Source: Tumebacillus flagellatus (lineage in GTDB: Bacteria; Bacillota; Bacilli; Tumebacillales; Tumebacillaceae). From it: DNA of 64,000 nt. Positions 55,739 to 64,000 of the stretch are shown here, piece by piece. Numbering within the stretch: position 1 is the stretch's first letter; every line of letters starts with the position of its first letter. Location: positions 1 to 64,000 of the forward strand of contig NZ_JMIR01000021.1 of NCBI RefSeq assembly GCF_000714935.1, given 5' to 3'. Under the pieces are notes generated by a model, which had not been told where the DNA came from, did not search any database, and worked only from the letters and a program-made list of their open reading frames with translations. A program made the position numbers and the translations under genes.

Positions 55739-56284
55739 ATGGCAAAGCGTCAAACGATCTGGTTGTCCACGATGATGGTGCTCTCTCTGATGTTGATCGG
55801 GTTCTACACCGTCAACAACAACGTCAAGGAAGTGTCCGGCGACACGACCCAAACCGCGGCCACGAACTCGAAAACCGCTGACAAAGCGTCCGCCGACAAA
55901 GCGGCGAAGGGCGGCGACAAAGCGGTGATGGAACCGTCCGATTTCTTCATCTCCGCGCATCTCGAAGAATCGCAGAAAGCGTCCGCCGAAGCGGAGCGCC
56001 TGCAAACGGTCATCGCCAACGACAAAACGCCGGCCGACCAAGTGGAGAAAGCGAAAAAAGACCTCGAAAACCTCAACAACAACCAAGACAAAGTGGACAA
56101 AGTGATCGACTTGATCATGGCGGAAGGCTACCCGGACGCGATCATCGAAATGAAGGACGACAAAGTCAACGTCACGGTGCAATCTACCGACCTTGACAAG
56201 AAAAAGGCAGTAAAAATCATGGGAATCGTCGCAAAAGAAATGGGGATTTCCTCGGCGAAAGTCGTCGTGGGCAAACACGAATAA
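55739..56284 (+). CDS. spoIIIAH: Stage III sporulation protein AH
   Basis: A 181-residue protein with one N-terminal membrane helix (TIWLSTMMVLSLMLIGFYTV) and an extracellular YscJ/FliF-like domain that contacts SpoIIQ from the forespore. A Lys/Ala-rich linker (TADKASADKAAKGGDKA, about residues 42-58) precedes a coiled coil. AAGGAG precedes ATG 55739. Last gene of the operon. Confidence 0.95.
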   Translation: MAKRQTIWLSTMMVLSLMLIGFYTVNNNVKEVSGDTTQTAATNSKTADKASADKAAKGGDKAVMEPSDFFISAHLEESQKASAEAERLQTVIANDKTPADQVEKAKKDLENLNNNQDKVDKVIDLIMAEGYPDAIIEMKDDKVNVTVQSTDLDKKKAVKIMGIVAKEMGISSAKVVVGKHE

Positions 56285-56297
56285 TCCCTTGTGGCAG

Positions 56298-56333
56298 AAG
56301 AGATCCCGCCGGTTGCGGGGTCTCTTGATTTTT
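56298..56333 (+). terminator. Terminator of the spoIIIA operon
   Basis: AAGAGATCCCGC pairs with GCGGGGTCTCTT around a CGGTT loop; TTTTT follows after GA. Confidence 0.85.
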
Positions 56334-56487
56334 CTAACTCAAGACAGGAAGTCACTCCAATTTAGACGGAGAAGTAGAATGAAAATCTTGGGCTATGTTA
56401 TACTTGGGAAGGACAGGTCACACAAGTCGATCAAAACGTCGATACTATCAACCATTACATATTTGCTTAGGGGAGTGGCTAAGAGTC

Positions 56488-57003
56488 ATGTTCAAACTGA
56501 ATGAAATCCGCGAATTGATTCGCCTGCTCGACGAAACGAGCATCAATGAGTTCAACTACGAACTCGAAGGCGCAAAACTTTTGATCAAGAAAAACGAAGT
56601 GGGCGTCGCAACCGTTGTCGCAGCGCCGCAAGTGATCCAAGCAGCTCCGGCTCCGGTCGTACAAGCTGCACCGGCTCCGGTCGCAGCACCGGCCGCAGCT
56701 CCGGCTCCGGCTGTTGAAGCAGCACCGGCACCGGCGGCTGCACCGAAAGCGGTCGATGCAAACCTGCACAAAATCGTCTCTCCGATGGTCGGCACTTTCT
56801 ACAAAGCACCGTCCCCGGACGCAGACGCGTACGTGAAAGCAGGTTCCCGAGTAGACGAGAAGTCCATCGTCTGCATCGTGGAAGCGATGAAACTGATGAA
56901 CGAGATCGAAGCGGACGTCAAAGGCGAGATCGTGGAAGTGCTGGTCGAAAACGGCCAACTGGTGGAATACGGTCAACCGCTGTTCCTCGTCAAAGTCGAC
57001 TAA
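56488..57003 (+). CDS. accB: Biotin carboxyl carrier protein of acetyl-CoA carboxylase
   Basis: A 171-residue carrier for the carboxyl group in malonyl-CoA synthesis. The N-terminal helix [16 protein letters not shown] is typical; a long Pro/Ala-rich linker (about residues 48-90) leads to the biotinyl domain with Lys135 in [11 protein letters not shown] 56488 has GGGGAG about 12 bases upstream; a longer frame from 56395 has no ribosome site. First gene of accB-accC-yqhY. Confidence 0.96.
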   Translation: MFKLNEIRELIRLLDETSINEFNYELEGAKLLIKKNEVGVATVVAAPQVIQAAPAPVVQAAPAPVAAPAAAPAPAVEAAPAPAAAPKAVDANLHKIVSPMVGTFYKAPSPDADAYVKAGSRVDEKSIVCIVEAMKLMNEIEADVKGEIVEVLVENGQLVEYGQPLFLVKVD

Positions 57004-57021
57004 GAAACGGGGGCCCTCACC

Positions 57022-58365
57022 ATGTTCCACAAAGTATTAGTAGCTAACCGCGGCGAGATCGCGGTCCGCGTCATCCGAGCTTGCCGTGAACTCGGCATCC
57101 CGACGGTGGCGATCTACTCCGAAGCGGACCGTGAAGCGCTGCACGTACAATTGGCAGACGAAGCGTACTGCGTCGGCCCGACCTTGTCCCGCGATTCGTA
57201 CCTCAACATCAAGAACATCCTCTCGCTTGCGACTGCGGTCGGCGTAGACGCCATCCACCCGGGTTACGGGTTCTTGGCGGAGAACGCAGACTTTGCGGAG
57301 TTCTGCAAAGCGTGCGGCATCACCTTCATCGGACCGGACTCTTCGGCGATCGAGAAGATGGGCGACAAGTCCTCGGCGAAAGACACGATGAAGAAAGCAA
57401 ACGTCCCGACCGTTCCGGGTACCGAAGGTTTGGTCGAGGACATCGACGAAGCGCTTGCGATCGCCGATACGATCGGCTATCCGATCATCATCAAAGCAAC
57501 CGCCGGCGGCGGCGGCAAGGGCATCCGGATCGCGCAAGACCGCGAAGACCTCGCGCGTCTGATCCAGATGGCGCAAACCGAAGCGCAAACCGCATTCGGC
57601 AACGCGGGCGTCTACTTGGAGAAGTACATCACCGAGATGCGCCACGTGGAAATCCAAGTCATGGGCGACAAGCACGGCAACGCGATCTACTTGGGCGAGC
57701 GCGACTGCTCGATCCAACGCCGACTGCAAAAGCTGATCGAAGAAGCGCCGTCTCCGGCTCTGACCGAAGAGAAGCGCCGCGAGATGGGCGAAGCAGCGGT
57801 GGCGGCCGCCAAAGCGGTCAACTACTCCGGTGCCGGCACCATCGAGTTCATCTATGACAGCGAAGGCAACTTCTACTTCATGGAGATGAACACCCGGATT
57901 CAAGTCGAGCACCCGGTCACCGAGATGATCACCGGCATCGACTTGATCAAGGAACAAATCCGCGTCGCGGCAGGCGAACCGCTCTCCATCGCACAGGAAG
58001 ACGTCGTGCTCGACGGCTGGGCGATCGAGTGCCGTATCAACGCCGAAGACCCGGACAAAAACTTCATGCCGTGCCCGGGCAAGATCACCCGTTACCTCCC
58101 GCCGGGCGGGTTCGGCGTTCGCGTCGACTCCGCTGCGTACGAAGGGTACACGGTCAATCCGTTCTATGACTCGATGATCGCCAAGCTCATCGTCTGGGCT
58201 CCGACCCGCGAAGAAGCGATCTTGCGCATGCACCGCGCACTGAGCGAGTTCAAGATCGATGGGATCAAAACCACGATCCCGTTCCATCTCAAGGTGCTTC
58301 GCCACGAGAAATTCATCGAGGGCGATGTTACCACGAAATTCCTCGAAATGTATCCTTTGTCATAA
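57022..58365 (+). CDS. accC: Biotin carboxylase subunit of acetyl-CoA carboxylase
   Basis: A 447-residue ATP-grasp enzyme that carboxylates biotin on Acc[22 protein letters not shown] at the N-terminus, [14 protein letters not shown] near residue 159, [20 protein letters not shown] and [15 protein letters not shown] are the invariant motifs (for example GGGGKG and [12 protein letters not shown]). Starts 18 bases after accB. The carboxyltransferase genes accA and accD are not in this window. Confidence 0.97.
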   Translation: MFHKVLVANRGEIAVRVIRACRELGIPTVAIYSEADREALHVQLADEAYCVGPTLSRDSYLNIKNILSLATAVGVDAIHPGYGFLAENADFAEFCKACGITFIGPDSSAIEKMGDKSSAKDTMKKANVPTVPGTEGLVEDIDEALAIADTIGYPIIIKATAGGGGKGIRIAQDREDLARLIQMAQTEAQTAFGNAGVYLEKYITEMRHVEIQVMGDKHGNAIYLGERDCSIQRRLQKLIEEAPSPALTEEKRREMGEAAVAAAKAVNYSGAGTIEFIYDSEGNFYFMEMNTRIQVEHPVTEMITGIDLIKEQIRVAAGEPLSIAQEDVVLDGWAIECRINAEDPDKNFMPCPGKITRYLPPGGFGVRVDSAAYEGYTVNPFYDSMIAKLIVWAPTREEAILRMHRALSEFKIDGIKTTIPFHLKVLRHEKFIEGDVTTKFLEMYPLS

Positions 58366-58428
58366 ATCAGCCAGAAGCTTATACTATAAGAAGAGCAAAA
58401 GGACAAGACGAGGGAGGGAACTCATCAA

Positions 58429-58854
58429 GTGACCATGAATACCGAATTTAACTCTACCGATATGGGGAACATTCGTATCGCGAACGAAGTCATTGAGATC
58501 ATCGCAGGTCTCGCGGCCACCGAAGTCGTCGGCGTTGCCGGCATGTCGGGCGGAGTTGCGGGCGGCATCGCCGAACTGCTCGGCCGTAAAAACCTCAGCA
58601 AGGGTGTCAAAGTGGAAGTCGGGCAAAAACAATGCGCGGTCGACGTGTCGATCGTGGCGGAATACGGCGTCCGCATCCCGGAAGTGGCAGGCGAAATTCA
58701 AGACAACGTGAAGCGTGCGATTGAGAGCATGACGGGCCTTGAGGTAGTGGAAGTCAACGTCCACGTCCTCGGTGTCGTCTTCTCCAAACCGGCAGCTGAA
58801 GAACCGGCGAAGGAAGAGGAGAAACCGCAACTTCCTCCGAATCGTGTCCTGTAG
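58429..58854 (+). CDS. yqhY: Asp23/Gls24 family protein YqhY
   Basis: A 141-residue Asp23-fold protein encoded behind accBC as in Bacillus subtilis, where YqhY lowers acetyl-CoA carboxylase activity. The core has IRIANEVIEIIAGLAATEVVGV and the helix IQDNVKRAIESMTGLEVVEVNV. The C-terminal tail is Glu/Pro rich. The GTG at 58429 lies nine bases after GAGGGA; an ATG two codons later is possible. Confidence 0.92.
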   Translation: MTMNTEFNSTDMGNIRIANEVIEIIAGLAATEVVGVAGMSGGVAGGIAELLGRKNLSKGVKVEVGQKQCAVDVSIVAEYGVRIPEVAGEIQDNVKRAIESMTGLEVVEVNVHVLGVVFSKPAAEEPAKEEEKPQLPPNRVL

Positions 58855-58868
58855 ATCGCAGTACTTGG

Positions 58869-58899
58869 GATAACCCCCCTGGGAACAGGGGGGTTATCT
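58869..58899 (+). terminator. Hairpin after yqhY
   Basis: GATAACCCCCCTG pairs with CAGGGGGGTTATC around GGAA. The run after it is CTTCC, so termination would be partial and read-through into amaP is likely. Confidence 0.55.
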
Positions 58900-58927
58900 T
58901 CCATTGTGGTAATCTTCCGTTGTGGTG
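58896..58927 (+). repeat. Imperfect 16-base tandem repeat
   Basis: ATCTTCCATTGTGGTA (58896-58911) is followed directly by ATCTTCCGTTGTGGTG (58912-58927), differing at two positions. It lies between the yqhY hairpin and the amaP ribosome site. Confidence 0.7.
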
Positions 58928-58957
58928 ATCTCTGTTTTGGAGAGGAGGACTAGCCTT

Positions 58958-59500
58958 ATGAAAATTTTTCCTCGCATTCTGCTCTGGGTGTACGCGCTGG
59001 GCGTCGGAGCCGCTGCGGTGGTCGGCCTGCTGGATTATGCCGGTCTGTACCGCGTGCGCACGCTTGAGATCAACGACGAGACGGCGATCGCCGCTGTGGT
59101 GGCGTTGCTGTTCTCGCTGTTCTTCCTGTTTGCGCGCACCGGACAGCGAGCGCCGCGCGAGCCGCAAACGGTCACGCAGCGCATGGAGCACGGCGATGTG
59201 AAGATTTCCTATGAAACGATCGAGCAACTGGTCGGGCGCGCGGTTTCGAACATCCGCGGCGTGCAGAACCACAACACTCGCGTGCGCAGCACCGAACAGG
59301 GCCAATTGCGCATCATGATCCGCTTTTCGATCGAAGCGGATCTCGACATCCCGAAGACGACGGCAGATCTGCAAGATGCGGTCAAAACGTACATCCAATC
59401 GACCACCTCCATTCCGGTCGAGTCGGTCACCGTGTATGTGACGGAACTCGCCGTCAAGCAAGAAGTCGTGCAACCGATCCAAAAGAGACGGGTGGAGTAG
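58958..59500 (+). CDS. amaP: Alkaline shock response membrane anchor protein AmaP
   Basis: A 180-residue membrane protein with two N-terminal helices (ILLWVYALGVGAAAVVGLL and AIAAVVALLFSLFFLFA) and a C-terminal Asp23-type domain (KISYETIEQLVGRAVSNIRGV). In Staphylococcus AmaP anchors Asp23 to the membrane; here it probably anchors YqhY or itself carries the same fold. GGAGGAC precedes ATG 58958. It sits between yqhY and nusB. Confidence 0.9.
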   Translation: MKIFPRILLWVYALGVGAAAVVGLLDYAGLYRVRTLEINDETAIAAVVALLFSLFFLFARTGQRAPREPQTVTQRMEHGDVKISYETIEQLVGRAVSNIRGVQNHNTRVRSTEQGQLRIMIRFSIEADLDIPKTTADLQDAVKTYIQSTTSIPVESVTVYVTELAVKQEVVQPIQKRRVE

Positions 59501-59503
59501 AAC

Positions 59504-59731
59504 ATGGACAAACTGCTCCAAGTTCTCCACTTCCTGCTTGCGAACAAGCGCTTCCTCGGCCTTGCTGTGGGATTCGTGTTCGGGCTGTTATACCTGATCG
59601 TCGGATTCTTGCAAACCGTTGCGTTTGCCTTGTTCCTTGTCGCCGGCTACTTTGTCGGGAAGATGTTTGACGACCGCGAAGACTGGCGGGATGTCCTGGA
59701 TCGCATCATGCCGAGGAAAGACCGAGAATAA
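59504..59731 (+). CDS. DUF2273 family membrane protein
   Basis: A 75-residue membrane protein of the DUF2273 family, regularly found next to amaP/asp23. Two helices are seen (FLGLAVGFVFGLLYLIVGF and ALFLVAGYFVGKMF), followed by a charged tail with DDREDWRDVLDRIMP, the family mark. It begins three bases after the amaP stop. Confidence 0.9.
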   Translation: MDKLLQVLHFLLANKRFLGLAVGFVFGLLYLIVGFLQTVAFALFLVAGYFVGKMFDDREDWRDVLDRIMPRKDRE

Positions 59732-59757
59732 CCACCTTTGCAGGTGGTTTCCTTTTT
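59729..59757 (+). terminator. Terminator after the DUF2273 gene
   Basis: ACCACCT-TTGC-AGGTGGT followed by TTCCTTTTT, overlapping the stop codon. Confidence 0.8.
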
Positions 59758-59809
59758 GCCATTCGGGTACACTAAGAGAATCATGTGACACCAATAAGGA
59801 GTGCAAGAG

Positions 59810-60232
59810 ATGAGCCGCAGAACTTCCAGAGAATTTGCGTTGCAAGGACTTTTCCAGATCGACGTCGTCGATGCCGACGTACAGAGCGCGATCACCCATG
59901 TGTTGGACCAAGAAGGAGCAGAAGTCGACCCGATGTTCGTACGGGACCTCGTCTCCGGCACTGTTGCCCGCCAAGACATGATCGATGAACTGCTCAAAAA
60001 GTACTCGGTTGGCTGGGACCTCAGCCGGATGGCGAACGTCGACCGCAACGTGCTGCGTATGGCGGTGTATGAGATGCTGTTCCACCCGGAGACGCCGAGC
60101 CATGTAGTGATCAACGAGGCGATTGACCTCGCGAAGGGATTCTCCACGCCGGAATCGGGCAAATTTGTCAACGGCATCCTCGCGAAAATTTTGCCGGAAG
60201 TCGATGCGCTGCGGGCGCAAGCGGGTCAGTAA
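59810..60232 (+). CDS. nusB: Transcription antitermination factor NusB
   Basis: A 140-residue all-helical protein that binds boxA RNA with NusE (S10) and supports antitermination in rRNA operons. RRTSREFALQGLFQIDV at the N-terminus and FVNGILAKILPE near the C-terminus are signatures; NVDRNVLRMAVYEMLFHPE fits the conserved central helix. AAGGAG lies eight bases before ATG 59810. The TsaD-like gene starts one base after its stop codon. Confidence 0.95.
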   Translation: MSRRTSREFALQGLFQIDVVDADVQSAITHVLDQEGAEVDPMFVRDLVSGTVARQDMIDELLKKYSVGWDLSRMANVDRNVLRMAVYEMLFHPETPSHVVINEAIDLAKGFSTPESGKFVNGILAKILPEVDALRAQAGQ

Positions 60233-60233
60233 G

Positions 60234-61193
60234 ATGACCTACATCCTCGGCATTGACACCAGCAACTACACGACATCCCTCTGCCTCATCGATGAACAGG
60301 GGCAGATTGTCCGTGAAGAGCGACGGCTGTTGCGGGTGGAAGAGGGAGAGCGGGGGCTGCAACAGTCAGCCGCTCTTTTTCAGCATGTGCAGAACCTTCC
60401 CATTTTGATGGAGAGTCTCGGGACAATGCCCCAAGGCCTTGCCGCCGTTTGCGCTTCGACGCGCCCCCGCCGCCGCGACGGCTCCTACATGCCGGTCTTC
60501 ACCGCCGGAAGCGGGTTGGGTCGTTCGCTTGCCGCTGTCTACGGCGTGCCGTTTCTCGAAACGTCGCACCAAGAAGGACACATCGCGGCGGGGGAAGGCA
60601 GCGCGGAAACGGTGCCGGCCGATCATTTCCTCGCCGTCCATATCTCCGGCGGCACGACCGACCTGTTGAACGTGCGCCGTCTCGCGGACGGGTATGACAT
60701 CGAGGAACTCGGCACGAGCACCGACTTGCATGCCGGCCAATTTGTCGACCGCGTCGGCGTCGCGCTCGGGTTGCCGTTTCCGGCAGGCCCGCACTTGGAG
60801 CAACTGGCACAGCAATCCACCGACGAGAGCGTCACGCTGCCTTCGCCCGTCAGCGGCTTCAACCTCTCGTTTGCGGGGCCGGAGACCGCCGCGCTGCGCT
60901 TGATCCAAAGCGGTGCCAACCCGGCGGACGTCGCCCGCGCCGTCGAGCGCTGCATCGCCAAGGGCTTGGAGAAGACGTTGCGCAAAGCGGTCGAGGAGCT
61001 CGGCGTCAAACACCTGCTGATCGTCGGCGGGGTGGCGGCGAACGCGTTTATCCGCGGACGATTGCAACACCGTCTGGAGCACCCGGCGGTGCGAGCATCG
61101 CTGTATTTTGCCTTGCCTCGGTATTCCACCGACAACGCGTTCGGAGTGGCGAGACTCGGATTGTCACAACTCTTAAACAAAAGTCGCTCCTGA
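60234..61193 (+). CDS. TsaD/Kae1-family paralogue (M22-type ASKHA protein)
   Basis: A 319-residue protein of the TsaD/Kae1 (former O-sialoglycoprotease) superfamily. It starts ILGIDTSNYTTSLCLID, has the metal-binding HxxxH as SHQEGHIAAG, the ATP motif ISGGTTDLL and the C-terminal VGGVAANAFIRGRL and STDNAFGVARLG. TsaD proper is about 340 residues and has HTEL in the SGG motif, so this looks like the shorter paralogue found in many spore-formers next to nusB and xseA. Whether it takes part in tRNA t6A synthesis is not known. The start at 60234 is next to the nusB stop and has no strong ribosome site, suggesting coupled translation. Confidence 0.8.
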   Translation: MTYILGIDTSNYTTSLCLIDEQGQIVREERRLLRVEEGERGLQQSAALFQHVQNLPILMESLGTMPQGLAAVCASTRPRRRDGSYMPVFTAGSGLGRSLAAVYGVPFLETSHQEGHIAAGEGSAETVPADHFLAVHISGGTTDLLNVRRLADGYDIEELGTSTDLHAGQFVDRVGVALGLPFPAGPHLEQLAQQSTDESVTLPSPVSGFNLSFAGPETAALRLIQSGANPADVARAVERCIAKGLEKTLRKAVEELGVKHLLIVGGVAANAFIRGRLQHRLEHPAVRASLYFALPRYSTDNAFGVARLGLSQLLNKSRS

Positions 61194-61217
61194 GTACATT
61201 TCGTGCTCAGGATTTTT
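61188..61217 (+). terminator. Terminator overlapping the stop of the TsaD-like gene
   Basis: TCCTGAG (61188-61194) pairs with CTCAGGA (61206-61212), followed by five Ts. A TATAAT at 61222-61227 directly after it is a likely -10 box for the next gene. Confidence 0.75.
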
Positions 61218-61279
61218 CCTGTATAATGGAATTTGGTGAATGCTCGAAATTGCTTGAATAATAGGAGGCAGTGAATTTC

Positions 61280-62290
61280 ATGGCTGAAGTACAGGATATG
61301 CAAGTGGACCAAGAGATCTATGACATCACGATCGTAGGCGGCGGACCGGCGGGTCTGTTTACCGCCTTCTACGCGGGCATCCGCGATGCGAAGACCAAGA
61401 TCATCGACTCCCTGCCGCAGCTGGGCGGTCAATTGGCAGAGTTGTACCCGGAGAAGTACATCTACGACGTAGCGGGCTTCCCGAAAGTGTTGGCGCGCGA
61501 TCTCGTCAACAGCTTGAAGGAGCAAGCTTTCCAATACAACCCGACCGTTTGCCTGAACGAGAAAGTCATCGGCTTGAACAAGCTGGAGGACGGCACGTTT
61601 GAACTGACCACCAACACCACGAAACACTACTCCAAGACGGTCATCATCACCGCGGGCATCGGGGCGTTCACCCCGCGCGAACTTCCGGCGGAAAACGCAA
61701 GCAACTTCCGCGGAAACGGGGTTCACTACTTCATCGACAACCTCCAAGCGCACGCAGGCAAAAAAGCCCTCGTCGTCGGCGGCGGCGACTCGGCTGTCGA
61801 CTACGCGCTGATGCTGGAAACCGTCTGTGAGAAAGTCACCCTCATCCACCGCCGCGACCAGTTCCGCGCGCACGAAGAGTCTGTGAAAAACCTCCAGAAA
61901 TCCTCCATCGACGTCAAAGTCTTCACGGAACTCAAATCGGTCAGCGGCTCCGACAAGTTGGAAAAAGCCCTGCTGATCAACAACAAGGACAAGTCCACCG
62001 AAGAGATCGACGTCGACCTGATCATCGGCGCGCTCGGCTTTTCCGCATCGCTCGGACCGGTGCATGAATGGGGCCTTGAAATCGTGGACAATGCCATTGT
62101 CGTCAACACCAAGATGGAAACCAACCTGCCGGGCGTGTACGCAGCGGGTGACGTCGTCACCTATCCGGGCAAAGTCAAACTGATCGCAACCGGCTTCGGC
62201 GAAGCGCCGACCGCTGTTAACAACGCGAAGCTCTTCTACGACCCGAACGCGAAACTTCATCCGGGCCACAGCTCTTCCCGCGACCACTAA
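61280..62290 (+). CDS. Ferredoxin-NADP(+) reductase, thioredoxin reductase-like (YumC type)
   Basis: A 336-residue FAD enzyme of the thioredoxin-reductase-like FNR family. The FAD motif is [18 protein letters not shown] (residues 17-34), the NADPH motif [13 protein letters not shown], and the C-terminal [24 protein letters not shown]. No CxxC redox pair is present between the two, which separates it from thioredoxin reductase and fits YumC, which reduces ferredoxin or flavodoxin. AGGAGG lies 11 bases before ATG 61280. Monocistronic between two terminators. Confidence 0.93.
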   Translation: MAEVQDMQVDQEIYDITIVGGGPAGLFTAFYAGIRDAKTKIIDSLPQLGGQLAELYPEKYIYDVAGFPKVLARDLVNSLKEQAFQYNPTVCLNEKVIGLNKLEDGTFELTTNTTKHYSKTVIITAGIGAFTPRELPAENASNFRGNGVHYFIDNLQAHAGKKALVVGGGDSAVDYALMLETVCEKVTLIHRRDQFRAHEESVKNLQKSSIDVKVFTELKSVSGSDKLEKALLINNKDKSTEEIDVDLIIGALGFSASLGPVHEWGLEIVDNAIVVNTKMETNLPGVYAAGDVVTYPGKVKLIATGFGEAPTAVNNAKLFYDPNAKLHPGHSSSRDH

Positions 62291-62313
62291 GCGTCGCCGG
62301 TTTCTTGAAAAAG

Positions 62314-62352
62314 AAAGTTCACACCTCATGGGTTGGGTGTGAACTTTTTTTG
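62314..62352 (+). terminator. Terminator of the FNR gene
   Basis: AAAGTTCACACC pairs with GGTGTGAACTTT around a ten-base loop, followed by a T tract. Confidence 0.93.
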
Positions 62353-62400
62353 CTGTGTGGTAGAATGACTACTATCTACAGTCAGGGAAATGAGAGATGT

Positions 62401-63807
62401 GTGTTGAACAACCCGCGTGAGATCCCGACCGTCAGTCAGCTGACGATGAAGATCAAGAACATGTTTGAAAACAATCCGAGCCTGCAAGACTGTTGGGTAA
62501 GAGGGGAAATCTCCAATTTTACCCATCACAGCAAAGGCCATATGTATTTCACGCTCAAAGATCCGAACTCCCGGATCAAAGCGATCATGTTCGCCGGAAA
62601 CAACCGCTACCTGAAATTTATCCCCAAGGAAGGCATGAAAGTCATCGTGCACGGCTATGTGTCGGTGTTCGAGCGCGACGGGGCGTACCAGCTCTACGTT
62701 GACGACATGCAGCCGGAGGGATTGGGGTCGCTGTTTTTGGCGTTGCAACAGCTCAAAGACAAACTTCAACGCGAGGGTCTCTTTGACGCCGTGCATAAAA
62801 AACCGCTCCCGGCGTTCCCGCGCGTCGTCGGCGTCATCACGTCGCCGACCGGTGCGGCGGTGCGCGATATCATCACGACGATCCGCCGCCGCTTCCCGGC
62901 GGCCGACGTACTGCTTCACCCGGTGATCGTACAGGGCCCGGCAGCGCCCGCTTCAGTGGCGGAAGCGATCCAAGCGATGAACGAGCTTGGAGAAGCCGAC
63001 GTGCTGATCGTCGGGCGCGGGGGCGGATCGTTTGAGGAACTTTGGGCGTTCAATGAAGAGATCGTCGTGCGCGCCATCCATGCCTCGACGATTCCGATCA
63101 TTTCCGCAGTCGGACATGAAACCGACACGACGCTCGCCGATTTCGCGGCGGACGTGCGCGCGGCGACCCCGACGGCCGCCGCGGAACTCGCGGTGCCCCA
63201 CATCGCGGAATTGCGCCGCCATGTCGACCTCCTGCAGTCGGCGCTGCAGAAGAACTTGCTCGACTCGGTGAAGGAAGGCCGCAAACGTCTGGATCGCCTC
63301 GAGAACTCGACGGTGTTCACGCGCCCGACGCACCGCCTGAACCAATGGCGTCAAGTGGTCGACAACCTGGAAGACCGTCTCCAACTGGCTTTGACGCGGC
63401 TTGCAAGCCAACAGAACCGCCGTCTGTCGCAACTGGAAGCGAGGCTGGCGCAAGTCTCTCCCGTGGAGCGCGCGCGGCGGATGGAGCAGCAGCTGGTGTA
63501 CGCGGTGGAGCGCTTGACGCGCGCGGCCGCAAGCGCCGTGACGCGCGAAGAGAACCGTTTTGAGCGCCTGCTGGACAAATTGGACGCCTACAGTCCGCTG
63601 AACGTCATGCGCCGGGGCTATTCGCTCACCTACACGAGCGGCAAACAAAACCTCATCCGCACCGTCCGGGACGTTAATCCGGGTGATCAAGTGCTGGTGC
63701 GCGTGCGCGACGGCTGGCTGGATTGTCAGGTATGGGGATTGGAGGAGGAGAACACCGATGACGGAAATCAAGGAAACAACCGCCCAAGTGCAAGAGCAGA
63801 GTTTTGA
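62401..63807 (+). CDS. xseA: Exodeoxyribonuclease VII large subunit
   Basis: A 468-residue nuclease subunit that degrades single-stranded DNA with XseB. The OB-fold domain (about 10-105) starts PTVSQLTMKIKNMFENNPSL and includes WVRGEISNF; the catalytic domain has GVITSPTGAAVRDI and VGRGGGSFEELWAFNEE, and SAVGHETDTTLADFAADVRAATPTAAAE (for example GHETDTTLADFAADVRA) is the most conserved block. A long coiled coil (about 275-400) follows, then a beta tail. GTG 62401 was chosen as giving the usual N-terminus; its ribosome site is weak. The end overlaps xseB by 50 bases. Confidence 0.95.
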   Translation: MLNNPREIPTVSQLTMKIKNMFENNPSLQDCWVRGEISNFTHHSKGHMYFTLKDPNSRIKAIMFAGNNRYLKFIPKEGMKVIVHGYVSVFERDGAYQLYVDDMQPEGLGSLFLALQQLKDKLQREGLFDAVHKKPLPAFPRVVGVITSPTGAAVRDIITTIRRRFPAADVLLHPVIVQGPAAPASVAEAIQAMNELGEADVLIVGRGGGSFEELWAFNEEIVVRAIHASTIPIISAVGHETDTTLADFAADVRAATPTAAAELAVPHIAELRRHVDLLQSALQKNLLDSVKEGRKRLDRLENSTVFTRPTHRLNQWRQVVDNLEDRLQLALTRLASQQNRRLSQLEARLAQVSPVERARRMEQQLVYAVERLTRAAASAVTREENRFERLLDKLDAYSPLNVMRRGYSLTYTSGKQNLIRTVRDVNPGDQVLVRVRDGWLDCQVWGLEEENTDDGNQGNNRPSARAEF

Positions 63808-64000
63808 AGAATCCTTGGCACGACTTGAAGAGATCGTCCGCGCGATGGAAGCGGGCGACTTGCCGCTGGAACAGGCGATCGCCGAGTTCCAAGAAGGGAT
63901 GAGCCTCGCGCGCGTCTGCCGAGAGAAACTCGACCAAGCGGAACAGAAGATCCAGATGCTGGTTCAAGAATCGGGCCAACTGGTCAAAAAACCTTTTACA
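63758..64000 (+). CDS. xseB: Exodeoxyribonuclease VII small subunit, 5' part
   Basis: The first 81 codons are in the window and the frame is still open at its end. SFEESLARLEEIVRAMEAGDLPLEQAI is the XseB signature (LEEIVRAMEAGDLPLEQAI). GGAGGAGG lies eight bases before ATG 63758. The product is a helical hairpin that binds the XseA coiled coil. It overlaps xseA by 50 bases, which ties the production of the two subunits. Confidence 0.95.
   Translation, partial: MTEIKETTAQVQEQSFEESLARLEEIVRAMEAGDLPLEQAIAEFQEGMSLARVCREKLDQAEQKIQMLVQESGQLVKKPFT

Noticed and set aside
1-64000. CRISPR arrays, insertion sequences or prophage genes
   Set aside because: No regularly spaced repeats, transposase or phage structural genes were seen; the islet at 10.6-12.5 kb has no integrase or attachment repeats that I could find.

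Overview
This window is a 64-kb stretch of chromosome from an endospore-forming member of the Bacillota with fairly high G+C (third codon positions are rich in G and C). The evidence is a complete spoIIIA operon, a tricistronic gerA-type germinant receptor operon, an RsfA-type prespore regulator, a CtsR-controlled clpP, a T-box in front of glycyl-tRNA synthetase and many small Bacillus-type families (DUF1292, DUF896, DUF2273, YlbP, YqxD). The gene content and composition suggest the Alicyclobacillaceae (Tumebacillus-like); that placement is inference, since no rRNA is present.

Layout. 1-10 kb: the 3' end of a tRNA-Ser gene, a solute-binding protein fused to stalk domains, a flavoprotein, several small conserved proteins, a rhodanese, clpP and a MidA-type methyltransferase. 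10.6-12.5 kb: a more A+T-rich accessory islet of two unknown genes, the second carrying a NucS-like nuclease fold with lost catalytic residues. 12.5-20.5 kb: degV, a GapB-type gap gene with operator-like palindromes, an MFS exporter behind a leader peptide and hairpin, the cysteine desulfurase-thiI pair for tRNA thiolation, and rsfA. 20.5-30 kb: an antibiotic-type nucleotidyltransferase, HAD hydrolase, purB, a membrane PASTA protein with a dead kinase domain, a SelW-family protein read through an in-frame UGA (probable selenoprotein), a Nudix hydrolase, an HTH plus membrane-protein cassette, a methyltransferase and a haem-oxygenase-like iron enzyme. 30-36 kb: the gerA operon with a fourth small gene, HAD and YqxD genes. 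36-42.5 kb: a membrane GAF-GGDEF-HD-GYP c-di-GMP protein followed by two micro-ORFs (a 17-residue amphipathic peptide and a 42-residue secreted-looking peptide), a Uup-type ABC-F ATPase and a DUF2334/FG-GAP protein. 42.5-44.3 kb: T-box and glyS. 44.3-50.8 kb: one large nonribosomal peptide synthetase, A-T-C-A-T-C, without thioesterase or tailoring neighbours. 50.8-56.3 kb: spoIIIAA-AH. 56.4-64 kb: accB-accC-yqhY, amaP, DUF2273, nusB, a TsaD paralogue, a ferredoxin-NADP reductase, xseA and the start of xseB.

How the parts work together. Sporulation and germination are strongly represented: SpoIIIA builds the mother-cell side of the feeding channel, GerA senses germinants, and RsfA adjusts prespore transcription. 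The accBC-yqhY group couples fatty-acid precursor supply with Asp23-type membrane/envelope proteins. Translation and tRNA modification appear as glyS, thiI with its sulfur donor, Uup and the TsaD-like protein.

The items most worth following up are the candidate selenoprotein at 26077-26325, the PASTA pseudokinase beside it, the c-di-GMP protein with its two peptides, the two-gene islet at 10.7-12.5 kb, the leader-controlled MFS gene, and the NRPS with its palindromic promoter. Functions are read from sequence motifs by eye; no database search or folding program was run.
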